A DNA stretch of 64,000 nucleotides from Chloroflexota bacterium. Its GTDB lineage: Bacteria > Chloroflexota > UBA11872. The notes under the pieces are model-generated. The model searched no databases. It saw only the letters and a program-made list of their open reading frames with translations, and was not told the DNA's origin. Shown one piece after another: positions 61,877-64,000 of the stretch. The stretch is taken from positions 62,001 through 126,000 of the forward strand of contig JAPOYR010000004.1 in assembly GCA_026706485.1 (NCBI GenBank). The letters run 5' to 3'. A program made the translations under genes and the position numbers. Every line of letters begins with the position of its first letter. Within the stretch, counting starts at the first letter, position 1.

Positions 61877-64000
61877 TCAGCCGGTCTCACAGAACGGCAG
61901 ACCAAGCTCGGCAAGATCACTGCCCGGCACGCCGCGCAATCCCGCGGGAACGCACCCGGAGAATTCGTTGCTTCCGCCTAGCTTCAGCACCTCCAGGTTT
62001 GAAAGATTTCCCAACTCGGACGGGATGACCCCGCTGAGCTGGTTGTCATCGAGCAGCAGAAGTCCCAGGTTGACAAGGCTGCCCAAGTCGGACGGAATCG
62101 CGCCGCTCAGCTCGTTGTGTTGCAAGTCCAGCCATTCCAGGTTGACGAGGTTCCCGAGATGGGGCGGGATCTCGCCGCTTAACCGGTTCGCGTCGAGACT
62201 CAACGCAGCCAAGCTCACAAGGTTGCCTAATTCGGACGGAATCGCGCCGCTCAACTGATTCTCACCTAGAAACAGAAAATTCAGATTGGTGAGGTTGCCA
62301 AGGGCGGGAGGAATCGAGCCGCTGAGCTGATTTGCTTCGAGCGCCAGGACTCTCAGGTTGGCGAGATTGCCAAGCACGGGGGGTATCGCCCCTGTCAGCT
62401 CGTTATCACTAAGGTTCAGCCACGCTAGGTTGACGAGGCGGCCCAGTGCGAGCGGGACCGCCCCACGCAACTCGTTTTCGTGGAGGAACAGCCCCAACAG
62501 ACTCGGCAGTCTGCCCAACTCCGACGGAATCTCCCCGCTCAGTCGGTTCTCACCGAGCTCAAGGAAGGTGAGATTGGCGAGGCGACCTAACTCGGGCGGA
62601 ATCGCCCCAGTCAAATGGTTTGCACCGAGATTCAGCTCTTCGAGATTGGCGAGGCGACCCAACTCTGGCGGGATCGCCCCCCGGAATAGGTTCGAGCTGA
62701 GATCGAGTCGTGCCAGGTTAGAGAGGCGGCCTAGCCCGGGCGGTATCTCCCCGGTCAACTGGTTCGCATCGAGCCGAAGCTCCCGCAGGCTGGCCACGTC
62801 GCCCAATTCAGGCGGGATCGTCCCAGTCAACCGATTGTCAAAAAGGTACAGCGCGTGCAGGCTGCTCAGACGGCCGAGCTCGGCGGGTATCACTCCACTC
62901 AGCCGGTTGCGATCGAGGTATAGCGCTCGCAGGTTGGTGAGGAGGCTCAGCTCTGCCGGAATCGTCCCCCGCAACTGGTTGTCCCAGAGGGATAGCTGGA
63001 CGAGGTTGGAGAGGCGGCCGAGTTCCGCGGGTATCGCTCCACTCAACTGGTTAGACGCGAGCGACAGTCCTCCCAGTGCAGTGAGGTTGCCCAACTCAAC
63101 CGGGATTGTCCCCCGCAACTGGTTCGACTCGAGGTAGAGCGCCTGCAGGTTGGTCAGGCGGCCCAGCGCCGCGGGGATCGTCCCTTCCAGCCGGTTCCCC
63201 GTGAGGTGAAGCTCGCGGAGGTTGGTGAGGCTGCCTAACTCCAGCGGAATCGCTCCGCCTAATCCGTTCTCCTGTAGCCGCAGTTCGGTGACGTGGCCGG
63301 CGGGATCGGTAGTGACGCCATGCCATACATCGAGCGACGCCTCGCTCAGCCAGTTGGCGCTGTTTGTCCAGTTCGGCCCGTCGGTCGCGTTGTAGAGCGC
63401 AACCAGCGCGGCCCGTTCCGAGACGGGTACGAGAAGGGGGGCCGGCGTGGGAGTCTCCAGCGAGAACGTTGGTAACTCGGCCACCTGGCTTGCCAGCACC
63501 GGCGCCTTGGCCGCGTCCGGGATGATGACGTTGCTCAGCTTCTTCACCTTGTCGGGCACGTTTTGCAGGTTCACCCGGCCCACGGTCGTCCCTGGCGCCG
63601 GCACGTTCCAGATCACGAACACGGTGCGCTGCGCCCGCAGCATCTGCAGGCCCTGGGGGTTGCTGTTGACTTCCCGCTCCTCGTAGCGGATGGGCAGGCC
63701 GTAGAGATTGAGCCAGTCGGGCTCGCTCAGGAACCGGTCCTTGATGGGCGCGTTTTGGTCCAAGAGCGCCAGGTGGTTCCGCGTGATGGTGGCGAAATCG
63801 GCGCCCTGGTCGGCTTCGAGCACCTGGTGCGGGGGCACGTTGGGCAGCTCGACGTCGGGATAGCGATTCGCGAGCACGTCGAGGGTGTTGTAGTAGTTCA
63901 TCCGCTGCTTGCCGGGGTCCCACTGGAGGATGACCTTCTGGAAGGCCTGGAGGGTGAAGGGGCCGCGCGCCCAGCGCTGGCTGATGGGGTAGCCGATGGC
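61877..64000 (-). CDS. Second leucine-rich-repeat protein (N-terminus outside window)
   Basis: The frame is open to the window edge: before the ATG at 63901 it reads AIGYPISQRWARGPFTLQAF, so that ATG is internal. 707 residues are visible. First comes a domain shared with the C-terminus of the PQQ-type dehydrogenase (EPDWLNLYGLPIRYEE; RTVFVIWNVPAPGTT). A short linker leads to one LRR module with the ALVALYNATDGPNWTNSANW cap, about 20 repeats and the terminal cap FSGCVPAGLRGVPGSDLAEL ending in PFCETG. It is tandem with, and homologous to, the five-module gene. Secreted, probably adhesive. Confidence 0.9.
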   Translation of the reverse strand, partial: AIGYPISQRWARGPFTLQAFQKVILQWDPGKQRMNYYNTLDVLANRYPDVELPNVPPHQVLEADQGADFATITRNHLALLDQNAPIKDRFLSEPDWLNLYGLPIRYEEREVNSNPQGLQMLRAQRTVFVIWNVPAPGTTVGRVNLQNVPDKVKKLSNVIIPDAAKAPVLASQVAELPTFSLETPTPAPLLVPVSERAALVALYNATDGPNWTNSANWLSEASLDVWHGVTTDPAGHVTELRLQENGLGGAIPLELGSLTNLRELHLTGNRLEGTIPAALGRLTNLQALYLESNQLRGTIPVELGNLTALGGLSLASNQLSGAIPAELGRLSNLVQLSLWDNQLRGTIPAELSLLTNLRALYLDRNRLSGVIPAELGRLSSLHALYLFDNRLTGTIPPELGDVASLRELRLDANQLTGEIPPGLGRLSNLARLDLSSNLFRGAIPPELGRLANLEELNLGANHLTGAIPPELGRLANLTFLELGENRLSGEIPSELGRLPSLLGLFLHENELRGAVPLALGRLVNLAWLNLSDNELTGAIPPVLGNLANLRVLALEANQLSGSIPPALGNLTNLNFLFLGENQLSGAIPSELGNLVSLAALSLDANRLSGEIPPHLGNLVNLEWLDLQHNELSGAIPSDLGSLVNLGLLLLDDNQLSGVIPSELGNLSNLEVLKLGGSNEFSGCVPAGLRGVPGSDLAELGLPFCETG

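Noticed and set aside
56922-63400. Regular spacing of similar 72-base units resembling a CRISPR array or satellite DNA
   Set aside because: The period is 24 codons and the units encode LxxLxLxxNxLxGxIP repeats without stops, so this is coding LRR DNA.

Overview
The window is 64 kb of GC-rich bacterial chromosome with short gaps and frequent GTG/TTG starts. The gene set suggests a free-living or host-associated aquatic heterotroph, most plausibly a Chloroflexota lineage. That assignment is inference from gene content (XdhC pair, phytanoyl-CoA dioxygenase, Gfo/Idh pairs, tandem DUF2723 proteins, plant-type LRR proteins, abundant SPLxGEG-type intergenic repeats). No rRNA or tRNA gene is present to fix it. 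No phage, integrase, transposase or CRISPR array was seen.

Layout. 1-8 kb: central metabolism on both strands: a PPi-type phosphofructokinase cut by the window edge, a HicBA toxin-antitoxin pair, nitroreductase, amidase, YbjQ protein, KDG kinase, dihydrolipoyl dehydrogenase and an M20 peptidase. 8-18 kb: a tiny zinc-ribbon gene with a leaderless-looking promoter, a 3-hydroxyacyl-CoA dehydrogenase, a flippase-like membrane protein, FolE, a candidate structured RNA with a strong terminator, a TIGR03960-type radical SAM protein, MnmE and an orphan DNA methyltransferase. This part is rich in dispersed palindromic repeats. 18-30 kb: a very large glycoside-hydrolase/O-antigen-ligase fusion carrying repeat DNA in frame. 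Divergent from it is an imelysin / membrane protein / di-haem cytochrome / imelysin operon, which converges on an HTTM (gamma-carboxylase-like) gene, a lipoprotein paralogue of the hydrolase domain and a sugar isomerase-like protein.

30-42 kb: a long minus-strand run with two NYN-domain proteins around a site-2 protease, a coiled-coil protein, a CobW GTPase, DNA polymerase I and a split XdhC pair. Then come pyrD, a YchF-like protein that has lost its P-loop, rpsT and holA. 42-56 kb: aminotransferase, phytanoyl-CoA dioxygenase, a PQQ-type sugar dehydrogenase, two tandem DUF2723 proteins, a GH78 rhamnosidase facing two Gfo/Idh oxidoreductases, and a solute-binding lipoprotein. Together these read as acquisition and processing of deoxysugar-rich glycans. 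57-64 kb: two tandem leucine-rich-repeat proteins. The first is 1564 residues in five complete modules. The second runs off the window. A relic of the neighbouring solute-binding gene lies between them and records a segmental duplication.

The most interesting items are the hydrolase/ligase fusion with in-frame repeats and its nucleophile-less paralogue, the P-loop-less YchF, the unidentified structured RNA at 13.0-13.4 kb, the imelysin/HTTM locus, and the modular LRR proteins with the duplication scar between them.
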